A stretch of 10,334 nt of DNA, taken from positions 1-10,334 of the forward strand of contig CAZSXS010000102.1 of NCBI GenBank assembly GCA_964611385.1, in the 5' to 3' direction. A program made the translations under genes and the position numbers. Origin of the DNA: CAZSXS01 sp964611385. GTDB taxonomy: Bacteria > Bacillota > Clostridia > Lachnospirales > CAYPQA01. The notes below the pieces were generated by a model. The model did no database searches. It was not told the DNA's origin and worked only from the letters and a program-made list of their open reading frames with translations. Of this stretch, positions 1 through 6,763 are shown piece by piece (within the stretch, counting starts at the first letter, position 1; each line of letters starts with the position of its first letter).

Positions 1-571
1 GAACATAATCAGCCTGCTTCTTTTGGATTTTTTTTACGATTTCAGTTTGACATCCCATAGCATCGGTCGTAATGATATTTCCTTTTATATTTAAGTTATC
101 CAATAACTCCGGTATGGCTGTGATCTCATTGGATTTTTCTTCTACTCGTACCTCTCCCAGACAAAATCCTTTTTCATCCACAGCACTTACTATGTGATTA
201 GCTTTTTGCTTATCGGTTCCGTTTCCACGTTGCGTTTTTCCATCAATCCCAAGAACTTTTTTTATCTTTTCTCCCATATTACCTGTCATCACTTCATTCC
301 ATCGTTTTCTGAATTCTTGTAAATATTCTGCTGATACTATCCCAAATACTCGCTGAATCGTATCATGTGACGGTATTCCATTGGGTAATTCTAAGTATTT
401 GCATAAAAATTTTGCATTGATTACTGCAAAACAATGTATTCCTACCCAATCGTCTGCATTTGCCAATGATGCAAAAAATACTATAGCTATTATATCCTTC
501 ATTAGGTGCTTTACTTTCTTGTGCTGCCTTTTATCCTCTACAACTTCTAACCATTGCATTATGTTATTCAT
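1..571 (-). CDS. ISAs1-family DDE transposase, N-terminal 190 codons (cut by window edge)
   Basis: The reading frame is open from the ATG at 571 down to position 2 (190 codons, no stop) and continues off the window. The translation begins MNNIMQWLEVVEDKRQHKK. The N-terminal ~90 residues match the transposase-associated domain typical of ISAs1/H-repeat proteins (SLANADDWVGIHCFA, then PSHDTIQRVF). The catalytic core starts at about residue 105: VLGIDGKTQRG supplies the first Asp (D110) and ITTDAMGCQ the second (D170). The third acidic residue would lie outside the window. The start is supported by an AAAGGGG ribosome site at 580-586, 8 nt upstream. The enzyme should catalyse cut-and-paste movement of its own element. 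No frameshift or stop is visible in the part present, so it may be intact; this cannot be judged without the C-terminal half. A plus-strand reading frame at 381-593 is only its antisense shadow. Confidence 0.92.
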   Translation of the reverse strand, partial: MNNIMQWLEVVEDKRQHKKVKHLMKDIIAIVFFASLANADDWVGIHCFAVINAKFLCKYLELPNGIPSHDTIQRVFGIVSAEYLQEFRKRWNEVMTGNMGEKIKKVLGIDGKTQRGNGTDKQKANHIVSAVDEKGFCLGEVRVEEKSNEITAIPELLDNLNIKGNIITTDAMGCQTEIVKKIQKKQADYV

Positions 572-592
572 TTTATCATCCCCTTTACGATG

Positions 593-620
593 ATTTTACC
601 ATGTTTTTTTTATTTTTCAA
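593..620 (-). promoter_or_regulatory. candidate transposase promoter
   Basis: On the minus strand TTGAAA (620-615) and TAAAAT (598-593) are separated by 16 nt, a fair sigma-70 match just upstream of the transposase start. The predicted transcript would start near 586, giving a very short leader with the ribosome site almost at its 5' end. The region is A/T rich, so a chance match is possible. Confidence 0.4.
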
Positions 621-656
621 TTCATGCGTTTGTCGTGAGTAGGAAATGACCACCCC

Positions 657-686
657 TTGACAAGAGGGTCGACTTTTCATTATGAT
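657..686 (+). promoter_or_regulatory. sigma-70 promoter of the LysR-type gene
   Basis: TTGACA (657-662, perfect -35) is followed after 18 nt by TATGAT (681-686, 5 of 6 for the -10). Transcription would start near 692-694, giving a leader of about 50 nt before the TTG start at 744. The -35 lies close to or inside the presumed end of the insertion sequence, so it may be supplied by the element. Confidence 0.6.
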
Positions 687-692
687 AACAAT

Positions 693-718
693 ATTCATTT
701 CAAGCTTTGAAGATGAAT
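693..718. promoter_or_regulatory. candidate LysR-type operator (dyad with T-N11-A box)
   Basis: The stretch reads ATTCAT-TTCAA-GCT-TTGAA-g-ATGAAT, an 11-bp-arm inverted repeat with one extra base in the right arm. Its core TTCAAGCTTTGAA (699-711) is a T-N11-A sequence with dyad symmetry, the classical LysR-type binding motif. It lies just downstream of the predicted -10 and before the ribosome site of the LysR-type gene, where bound protein would block its own transcription. Autorepression is inferred from position; the same sequence could instead form a weak leader hairpin. Confidence 0.45.
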
Positions 719-743
719 ACACAGTAAGCCAAAGGAGGTTCGC

Positions 744-1670
744 TTGAACATTTTACATTTGAAATATGCCTTGGAGGTGGAAAAAACGCGATCCATCAAT
801 AAGGCAGCAGAAGCCCTCTTTATGGGGCAGCCGAATTTGAGCCGAGCCATCAAAGACTTGGAGGAAGCCATCGGCATTACGATTTTTCAAAGAAGCTCTA
901 AGGGCATGGTTCCAACGCCCAACGGTGAGGAGTTTTTAAATCAGGCCCGGACGATCCTGGAGCAACTGGAACAGTTCGAGGCCATGTACAGTAAAAATTA
1001 TTCCGGCAAGCTCAGCTTTAAGATATCGGTTCCCAGAGCCAGCTACATTGCCCAGGCCTTTACTGAATTTGTAAAGCTGTATGCCGACTCGGTGATCGAA
1101 TTTCATTTCCGGGAAACCAATTCTTTCAGAACCATCAAAAACATTTTGGAAAACAACTACAACTTAGGCATTATTCGTTTTCAATCTGCCAATGAAAAAT
1201 ATTATACCACGCTCTTGAAGGAAAAGGGGCTTGCCGCTCGAATGATTTGGGAGTTTGAGCATTTGATCCTACTTTCACGGGAGCATCCCTTGGCCAAGAA
1301 GGAAGAGCTTGAGGCCTCCGACCTGTCGGATTCCATCGAAATTGCCCATGGCGATCCCTACATCCCCTATGTCCCCCAAGCAGAGGTCAACAAGGAAGCA
1401 TTTGGCGAACAGACCAAACGGCGCATACTGGTGTATGAGCGAGCCAGTCAGTTTGAACTTTTGAGCAGCATTCAGACGAGCTACATGTGGGTATCCTCCA
1501 TCCCAAAGCATCTGCTGACTCGATATGGTTTGGTACTCAAAAAATGCAGCGGAAAGCGGGAACTTTATAAGGACCTGCTTTTATACAAGAAAAATTATAA
1601 GCTGACAGAGCTTGAAGAAAGTTTTATTCAAAAGATCCATCAGATTCGGGAAGCAGTAGCAAATGATTAA
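744..1670 (+). CDS. LysR-family transcriptional regulator
   Basis: A 308-residue protein of normal length for the family. Residues 1-60 form the winged helix-turn-helix: NILHLKYALEVEKTRSINKA is followed by the recognition helix region (QPNLSRAIKDLEEAIGITIF) and the wing with QRSSKGMVPTPNG. A linker helix (about 62-88) follows, and residues about 90-300 form the periplasmic-binding-protein-like effector domain. The start is a TTG preceded by AAAGGAGG (731-738) at 5-nt spacing; the reading frame offers no better start. Members bind T-N11-A sites as tetramers and commonly repress themselves while activating a neighbour. A suitable site lies at 699-711. The usual divergent target gene is not visible; the insertion sequence occupies that position, and the chemoreceptor gene follows on the same strand after 58 nt. 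Effector and target genes cannot be told from sequence. Confidence 0.92.
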   Translation: MNILHLKYALEVEKTRSINKAAEALFMGQPNLSRAIKDLEEAIGITIFQRSSKGMVPTPNGEEFLNQARTILEQLEQFEAMYSKNYSGKLSFKISVPRASYIAQAFTEFVKLYADSVIEFHFRETNSFRTIKNILENNYNLGIIRFQSANEKYYTTLLKEKGLAARMIWEFEHLILLSREHPLAKKEELEASDLSDSIEIAHGDPYIPYVPQAEVNKEAFGEQTKRRILVYERASQFELLSSIQTSYMWVSSIPKHLLTRYGLVLKKCSGKRELYKDLLLYKKNYKLTELEESFIQKIHQIREAVAND

Positions 1671-1728
1671 TCCTTGCTGAATTGCGTATACTGTTACACA
1701 TCAAATGCCAACAAAAAGGAGAAGAATT

Positions 1729-4323
1729 ATGAAAAAAAGCATTAAGATTGCTATTCTGATACCAATTCTTGCAGCATTGATCCTTGGCTTTACTGCCCAA
1801 ATCGTTGCTGTCTCTACTCTGTCCTCCAACACAACTCGTTCCCTCTCTACCCAACTGATAGAGCAAACAGTGACAAGCTATGCAAACCAATTTTCCGCAT
1901 TGAATGAAACAAGTTATGGTGCTCTCACTACAATCGTAGCAGTTGTAAAAGAGCGCATGGGGCTTAAAGATGAAAGAGATACTCTGATTAACATTTTCAA
2001 GCATGCTGTTGAATCAACTGACAGCATCTTTGGCCTATGGACCTGTTGGGAACCCAATGCTTTTGACGGCGACGATGCAAGCTACATAAATGCTCCTTTA
2101 CACGATGCTACGGGCCGTTTTGTTCCTTATGTGTACCAGGGTGGTTCCGAAGCCTTAGAAGATTATACAGACCCTGTAGCCGGCGACTATTATCTGGGTG
2201 CATTAAACTCTGGTAAGACCTACACCACAGAACCTTTCTACTATGAGGTCGGTGGCAAAAAAACGCTGCTGTATTCTATAGCGGTTCCGATCCTCGTAAA
2301 CGGTAAGGCCGTTGGCGTGGTAGGCGCAGATATTAATCTGGAAATCCTAAACAGCATCATGAATCAGGCTACGTTTATTCAAGAAGGCTATATCACCGTA
2401 CTGAGCCCCAAAGGCACGATTGCTACAAATCCAAAAAGAGAAATTATTCTGGATCCCTACAATACGCATTGGCTTGGAGCCTTTTCCAAGGAGTTTGACA
2501 ACATTGTAAAAAACGGAGGCGGTTTTAACCGTGTTTCTTACTCTGATGTTTTAAAGGATACTATAGTATTGCATGCAACCGGAATCAAAATAGGTAATTT
2601 TGATCAAAACTGGATTGTCTGTGGAATTGTACCCCAAGACTTGGTTGAGGAGCCGACTACAACCCTTAAATTCTTGATCATTCTCATTGCTGTTGTACTG
2701 GTCATTTTGGTTGCTGCCACTGTAATAGTCGTAGTCGGCAAAAAGCTAAGACCGCTAAAGGAGCTTGAACTGGTGGCAAAAAGAATGACTCAGGGAGACC
2801 TTGCAGTCAGCATCCAAAGCAACAGCAACGATGAGCTTGGTATGCTGACCCAATCGTTTGCGGCTCTTCGGGACATTATTTTCCTACTTGTGAACAAGAT
2901 AAACTTGATGGACAGTGAATTGGCAAAGGGAGATATCGAAGCAAAAATACCAGAAGAAGAATTTAACGGCGAATTTCGTACTGTGGCTAAGGCCATTAAC
3001 AATGCTGTAGGTAGTCTGGTTAGAGATACTCTTTCGATCATGGATGGCTTCAGCCAATTCGGCAAGGGGGACTTTAGCGCTAAGCTTCCTCAATATCCAG
3101 GCAAAAAAACAATTGCAAACCAATATTTTGACGAACTCAAAGGCAATCTCTCCTCCGTTAGCAATGAAATCAATGACTTGATCGCTGCGGCTATTGATGG
3201 CCGACTTGACAAGCGGAGTAATGCAGACAATTATAAGGGCGACTGGAACCGGCTTATTCAAGGCTTTAACAACCTGCTGCAAGCTGTTAGCACCCCAATT
3301 CATGAAGCGAATGAAGTACTGGCTCAGCTTTCCAAGGGTAATTTTTCTATAAGCATCAATAAAAATTATAAGGGTAGCTTTGCTGAAATGTCCAATTCTT
3401 TTGAAGCTATGGTAACAACCGTAGGTTCCTATATCAATGAAATTACGCAAGCCCTCAGCACGCTTGCAGAAGGGGACTTGAGAGTAAGTTTGCAGCGGGA
3501 ATATGTTGGGCAGTTCAATTTAATCAAGGAGTCTGTAAACCATATTGCGCATACCCTGCAATTGACTATGGGAGACATTAAAACATCGGCCAATAACGTG
3601 TTCAATGGTGCCCAGCAGATCTCCGAATCTGCTATGAATCTGGCCACCGGCGCAACCACGCAAGCAAGTTCCATTGAAGAGCTGAATGCTTTTATAATCA
3701 ACATTAACGAAAAAACCGCCAAAACGGCCGAAGATGCACAGTCCGCCAACGAGCATTCCAAGCAATCGATGGCCAGTGCAAAAGAAGGAAACAGCGAAAT
3801 GGAACAAATGCTTGCGTCCATGCAGGCCATAAAAGAGGCTTCAAACAATATATCCAGAATTATCAAGGTGATCGACGAGATCGCATTCCAAACCAACCTG
3901 CTTGCAATTAACGCTGCGATAGAGGCGGCTCGTGCCGGAGAACAGGGTAAGGGCTTTGCTGTTGTTGCCCAAGAGGTGCGTGCGCTTGCCAGCAGAAGCC
4001 TGGAATCGGCTAAAGAAACATCCATTGTCATTGAAGATAGTATCAGTGTAATAAACGACGGCATGAGAACGGCACAGCTAACTGCAAGCTCGCTGCAACA
4101 GATTGCTTCTGATATAAAGCTAGTTTCGGATCGTATTGACAGTATCTTTGCGGCTACAAGAGAGCAAACGGAAGGCATATCCCAAATTATGACCGGAATC
4201 AATCAGATTTCTCTGGTTGTTCAGAATAACGCTTCAACCTCTGAGGAATCTGCGGCGACAGCTGAGGAGCTTAATTGTCAGGCTGAGATCCTTGCAAAAA
4301 TGGTATCCAAGTTCACAGTATAA
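1729..4323 (+). CDS. methyl-accepting chemotaxis protein, double-Cache sensor with poly-HAMP array
   Basis: An 864-residue transmembrane chemoreceptor. The ATG at 1729 is chosen over an in-frame ATG at 1705 because AAAAAGGAGAAG (1713-1724) precedes it at proper spacing and the signal anchor then starts MKKSIKIAILIP. Membrane span 1 is about residues 7-30. Residues about 31-312 are extracytoplasmic and look like dCache_1: the membrane-distal part has LWTCWEPNAFDG, and GVVGADI (D201) closes the first module. Span 2 is about 315-336. From 340 to 600 there are six HAMP-like units whose G-D/N/R-hydrophobic signatures fall at G356, G401, G447, G491, G537 and G582. The cytoplasmic hairpin has the invariant tip VIDEIAFQTNLLAINAAIEAARAG-type sequence (about 714-757), which contacts CheA and CheW. 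No C-terminal NWETF-type CheR-docking pentapeptide is present; the protein ends KMVSKFTV. A TATACT at 1687-1692 is a weak -10; no clear flagellar-sigma promoter is seen. The ligand is unknown. Confidence 0.94.
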   Translation: MKKSIKIAILIPILAALILGFTAQIVAVSTLSSNTTRSLSTQLIEQTVTSYANQFSALNETSYGALTTIVAVVKERMGLKDERDTLINIFKHAVESTDSIFGLWTCWEPNAFDGDDASYINAPLHDATGRFVPYVYQGGSEALEDYTDPVAGDYYLGALNSGKTYTTEPFYYEVGGKKTLLYSIAVPILVNGKAVGVVGADINLEILNSIMNQATFIQEGYITVLSPKGTIATNPKREIILDPYNTHWLGAFSKEFDNIVKNGGGFNRVSYSDVLKDTIVLHATGIKIGNFDQNWIVCGIVPQDLVEEPTTTLKFLIILIAVVLVILVAATVIVVVGKKLRPLKELELVAKRMTQGDLAVSIQSNSNDELGMLTQSFAALRDIIFLLVNKINLMDSELAKGDIEAKIPEEEFNGEFRTVAKAINNAVGSLVRDTLSIMDGFSQFGKGDFSAKLPQYPGKKTIANQYFDELKGNLSSVSNEINDLIAAAIDGRLDKRSNADNYKGDWNRLIQGFNNLLQAVSTPIHEANEVLAQLSKGNFSISINKNYKGSFAEMSNSFEAMVTTVGSYINEITQALSTLAEGDLRVSLQREYVGQFNLIKESVNHIAHTLQLTMGDIKTSANNVFNGAQQISESAMNLATGATTQASSIEELNAFIININEKTAKTAEDAQSANEHSKQSMASAKEGNSEMEQMLASMQAIKEASNNISRIIKVIDEIAFQTNLLAINAAIEAARAGEQGKGFAVVAQEVRALASRSLESAKETSIVIEDSISVINDGMRTAQLTASSLQQIASDIKLVSDRIDSIFAATREQTEGISQIMTGINQISLVVQNNASTSEESAATAEELNCQAEILAKMVSKFTV

Positions 4324-4364
4324 GAAAACCAAGTGACCTTTAAACAAGTACAGAGCACTGATTC

Positions 4365-5975
4365 CTACCTTAAAAGCTCAGAGTAGGCCTTAAAGGCAGA
4401 GGGCAGCATGAGGTCCCGAAACAGCGTCTCTCTCGTTACCCAAGTCAACCCTGTTCCTTGCATTCCTTGGCAAGTAATCGTGTATCCCTGCATCTCCCAT
4501 ACCATATGGGTAAAAATGTGCTTCTGATCAATGGATTTTTCGATTCCAGCCACGGCAATGCCCCAGTCCTCTACAAGGGCCTTGGCTTCTTGGATATCCA
4601 GATGTCCTTCAAGGTTAGGAAATTCCCATAGTCCCCTTAATAGTCCCTTATCCTCTCGTCGCCGCAGCGCCACCTTGTCTTCCCAGCAGAGTAGAAAAAC
4701 CGTTCTTTGTTCGGTTTTTTTACTTTGCTTTTTTGATTTATACGGAAACTGTGCCTGGCTCTGGTGCAGCCTGGCCTTACAAAGGGAAGAAAGAGGGCAA
4801 GCCTCGCACCGGGGCGTATCGGGAACGCAGACTAAGGCCCCCAGCTCCATCAAGGCTTGCGTAAAGTCGCCGCTGCCGATCAAGGGGTAAATCTGCCGTA
4901 AGGCCTCTGTCATTTGCTGCTTTGTGGCAGCAGCGGCAATGTCTGAGGGGTTTTCCGTCAGCCGGGAAAGCACACGCAGGACGTTTCCGTCCACGGCGGG
5001 TTCGGGCTGGCCGAAGGCTATGGAGGAAATGGCACCAGCAGTATAGGTACCGATTCCCGGCAAAGCAAGGATGTCTGCATAGTCTTCTGGGAAGCTACCC
5101 TGATGCTTTTCCATCACCACTTGAGCTGCCTTTTGAAGATTTCGAACTCGGCTGTAATAGCCCAATCCTTCCCAGAGCTTTAAAAGCGTTTCCTCTGGGA
5201 CCTTGGCGAGGCTTTCCAGGTCAGGCAAGCGTTCCATAAAGCGATTGTAATAAGGAATGACCGTATCCACCCTTGTCTGCTGTAGCATGATTTCCGACAC
5301 CCACACCCGATAAGGCTCTGTATTCTCTCGCCATGGCAAGTGTCTGGCGCTTTTTTTATACCAAGTCAGCAGAGGAGGGACTATTGCACAAAGAGAATAG
5401 TCGTCCATATTTTGTGCAAGGTTTTTCATCCGCTTGATCATTTTTTGATAAATGGGGATCATATAGCTTTCCTTGCAAAAGGTAGACAAATCTTGAATGG
5501 GTATCCATTTCACGTCCAGATTTTCCTTTGGGTTATGATAAAAGCTTTGATTCTCAGGTGCTATAAACCCGTAGGCTGCAGACAAATGCTGATGGGCTTT
5601 TATGGTTTTACCATTTTTGACATGCTCCACCACGGGGAGGATATCCACGGATAGGATATGCTTACTCAAAGGAAAGGCATACAGCAGATTGGTTTCCTCC
5701 ATAGCTTCCCTGGCAGCCAACAAGAGTAAATCCTTCTCCCCGTCTGTATGCCCACCTGTCCAACAGTAGGAATTATAAATCTTATGATAAACCATTAAGG
5801 TCTTGTCCATGGCTGGATTTAAAAGGAAGGCTGAGGCGGTTAAATGGATGTTCTCATTCTCCCGGGTCAAAAGGTTGTCGCCGTATTGTCTCACATAGGC
5901 GAGTATCTTTTCTTGCATGGCTGTTTCTTTTTTAGTTTCAGGACGAAAGTCCGTAAGCTGTTCTTTGTAATTCAT
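4365..5975 (-). CDS. mutY: Nudix hydrolase-MutY fusion: A/G-specific adenine glycosylase with N-terminal Nudix domain
   Basis: A 536-residue protein, against about 350-370 for ordinary MutY. Residues about 40-185 form a Nudix domain with the REAMEE core (R89-E94) after a GGHTDG turn. Residues about 192-410 are the MutY glycosylase: SEIMLQQTRV carries the catalytic Glu (E228), LPGIGTYTAGAI is the helix-hairpin-helix, AVDGNVLRV carries the catalytic Asp (D329), and C383-x6-C390-x2-C393-x5-C399 is the 4Fe-4S ligand set. Residues about 422-536 are the 8-oxoG-recognising MutT-like C-terminal domain, with F488-T489-H490 at the F-S-H recognition position. MutY removes adenine mispaired with 8-oxoguanine; the Nudix domain may clean oxidised nucleotides, but its substrate is not evident. 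The start has AAGGAG (5982-5987) at 6-nt spacing. M190 just before the MutY part has no ribosome site, so this is one polypeptide. It converges on the chemoreceptor gene with a 41-nt gap lacking a clear terminator. Confidence 0.95.
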   Translation of the reverse strand: MNYKEQLTDFRPETKKETAMQEKILAYVRQYGDNLLTRENENIHLTASAFLLNPAMDKTLMVYHKIYNSYCWTGGHTDGEKDLLLLAAREAMEETNLLYAFPLSKHILSVDILPVVEHVKNGKTIKAHQHLSAAYGFIAPENQSFYHNPKENLDVKWIPIQDLSTFCKESYMIPIYQKMIKRMKNLAQNMDDYSLCAIVPPLLTWYKKSARHLPWRENTEPYRVWVSEIMLQQTRVDTVIPYYNRFMERLPDLESLAKVPEETLLKLWEGLGYYSRVRNLQKAAQVVMEKHQGSFPEDYADILALPGIGTYTAGAISSIAFGQPEPAVDGNVLRVLSRLTENPSDIAAAATKQQMTEALRQIYPLIGSGDFTQALMELGALVCVPDTPRCEACPLSSLCKARLHQSQAQFPYKSKKQSKKTEQRTVFLLCWEDKVALRRREDKGLLRGLWEFPNLEGHLDIQEAKALVEDWGIAVAGIEKSIDQKHIFTHMVWEMQGYTITCQGMQGTGLTWVTRETLFRDLMLPSAFKAYSELLR

Positions 5976-5997
5976 GCTGTCTCCTTAATTCATGCTG
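5968..5997. repeat. 12-bp direct repeat around the mutY start codon
   Basis: TAATTCATGCTG occurs at 5968-5979 and again at 5986-5997, offset by 18 nt. On the minus strand this gives two copies of CAGCATGAATTA. The downstream copy contains the mutY ATG; the upstream copy contains ATG-AAT-TAA, a two-codon frame whose stop overlaps the mutY ribosome site. The upstream ATG has no ribosome site of its own, so it is probably just a small duplication. Confidence 0.5.
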
Positions 5998-6053
5998 AAT
6001 TTTTTTTGCACCTTGTGTCTACTGTGCTGTCTATAGGTTGCGGTTGCGCTGTC

Positions 6054-6081
6054 TTGATTTTTGAGGCGGACTCAGTATAAT
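6054..6081 (+). promoter_or_regulatory. sigma-70 promoter of the YhhN-family gene
   Basis: TTGATT (6054-6059) and a perfect TATAAT (6076-6081) are separated by 16 nt, 39 nt before the start codon at 6121. The -10 also lies within the left arm of an inverted repeat that recurs after the gene. Confidence 0.65.
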
Positions 6082-6763
6082 AGATATGGATCATTCAAAC
6101 AATACTCCAAGGAGGATGAAATGAACTGGAACAGTACCAATGTAAGAATGTCCATCTCTGGAGGACTCGTCGTCTTGTCCCTTGTCTTAAGTATCCTCTT
6201 TCCCTCTCTGCCACGCAGAATCCGAGTGGGAGCTATGCTTGCGTCCTTTATGGGCGACATGATGCTGACAAATTTCCATCCCTTTACCAATTGGGTGGGA
6301 GCTTACAACTTTGAAAAGGGTATCGTTCTTTTTGCCTCTGCTCATGTTTTGTACTGTATATCCTTTGCCCTGCTGATAAAAAAAGAAGGCATACATCCCC
6401 TAAATGTAAGCCTTCACCAATTCGGCTTGCCCCTTGGGCTTACCCTATCCATTCTGGGAGTAGCCATTGTATTCTTTGCACGCCGCAACAGCCCCTTGCC
6501 TGCCCCCATGCTGCTTTTCCTTGGCTTATTGTATTGCTTGATTATTGGTACTATGTGCTCCCTTGCCTGCATTTATTCCTTTTCAAAGGGATTTTGGCCA
6601 AAGCTTGCTGCCTTTGGCGCAGTCAGTTTCCTCTTGTCTGATATGGTTATTGGGATGACTGCCATGGGAGGTATCAAAATTCAAAATAGCACTAGCCTGA
6701 TCTGGATTTATTATCCTATTGGGCAATTGCTGTTACTATTGTCTTGATCCATTATACTCAGTC
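6069..6763. repeat. degenerate inverted repeat flanking the YhhN-family gene
   Basis: Left arm 6069-6092 reads GACTCAGTATAAT, six further bases, then GGATC. The minus-strand reading of 6746-6763 is GACTGAGTATAATGGATC. The arms agree at 12 of 13 plus 5 of 5 positions, differing by a 6-nt insertion. Weaker similarity continues inwards: ACAATA occurs at 6099-6104 on the plus strand and as its complement at 6737-6742. The right arm overlaps the stop codon of the gene. Its origin is unknown; chance cannot be excluded. Confidence 0.4.
6121..6747 (+). CDS. YhhN-family (TMEM86-like) integral membrane protein, putative lysoplasmalogenase
   Basis: A 208-residue, very hydrophobic protein with about seven or eight predicted membrane segments. 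The YhhN-family pattern is recognisable: ASFMGDMMLTN (D46), then FEKGIVLFASAHVLY (H75) in the middle helices, AAFGAVSFLLSDMVIG (D174) and the closing IYYPIGQLLLLLS. Characterised YhhN/TMEM86 members hydrolyse the vinyl-ether bond of lysoplasmalogens in the membrane, and many anaerobic clostridia make plasmalogens; activity here is inferred from family. The ATG at 6121 is chosen because AAGGAGG (6109-6115) lies 5 nt upstream. The frame stays open back to 6061, but that would add 20 polar residues and place the start ahead of the promoter -10. The gene is divergent from mutY and probably monocistronic: 198 nt separate it from the next gene. No strong terminator follows. Confidence 0.82.
   Translation: MNWNSTNVRMSISGGLVVLSLVLSILFPSLPRRIRVGAMLASFMGDMMLTNFHPFTNWVGAYNFEKGIVLFASAHVLYCISFALLIKKEGIHPLNVSLHQFGLPLGLTLSILGVAIVFFARRNSPLPAPMLLFLGLLYCLIIGTMCSLACIYSFSKGFWPKLAAFGAVSFLLSDMVIGMTAMGGIKIQNSTSLIWIYYPIGQLLLLLS

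Larger units (their letters stand above)
1..660 (-). mobile_element. ISAs1-family insertion sequence, partial (one end only)
   Basis: The segment holds the 5' part of an ISAs1-family transposase gene read leftwards and the A/T-rich leader before it, so it is one end of an insertion sequence whose remainder lies beyond position 1. The start codon of the transposase is at 571, so the element's terminal inverted repeat must lie between there and the LysR-gene promoter region. I cannot fix the outer boundary: the other end is outside the window and I see no certain target-site duplication. A short imperfect dyad around 649-673 (CCCTTG and CAAGAGGG arms) is a candidate terminus. The region is visibly richer in A/T than the genes to its right, as expected for a recently acquired element. 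The outer coordinate is an estimate. Confidence 0.65.

Noticed and set aside
381..593. Plus-strand 70-codon reading frame at the left end
   Set aside because: It is antisense to the N-terminal part of the ISAs1-family transposase, has no ribosome site, and its sequence resembles nothing.
1705..1728. Earlier ATG start of the chemoreceptor
   Set aside because: It would add eight residues rich in Lys and Arg with no ribosome site ahead, while the ribosome site at 1713-1724 lies within that extension and serves the ATG at 1729.
2884..3450. 188-codon minus-strand reading frame inside the chemoreceptor gene
   Set aside because: It lies fully opposite the HAMP array and overlaps the other antisense frame; no start signal or family resemblance.
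3429..4202. 257-codon minus-strand reading frame inside the chemoreceptor gene
   Set aside because: It is a long shadow frame opposite the conserved HAMP/signalling region; the sense frame has clear family motifs and the antisense product shows none and lacks a good ribosome site.
4324..4364. Possible bidirectional terminator between the converging chemoreceptor and mutY genes
   Set aside because: No stem with a following T-run could be found in the 41-nt gap; GCCTTAAAGGC nearby is short and lies within the mutY coding region.
6061..6120. Upstream extension of the YhhN-family protein by 20 residues
   Set aside because: The extension overlaps the TATAAT promoter element, is polar, and lacks a ribosome site, whereas AAGGAGG precedes the ATG at 6121.
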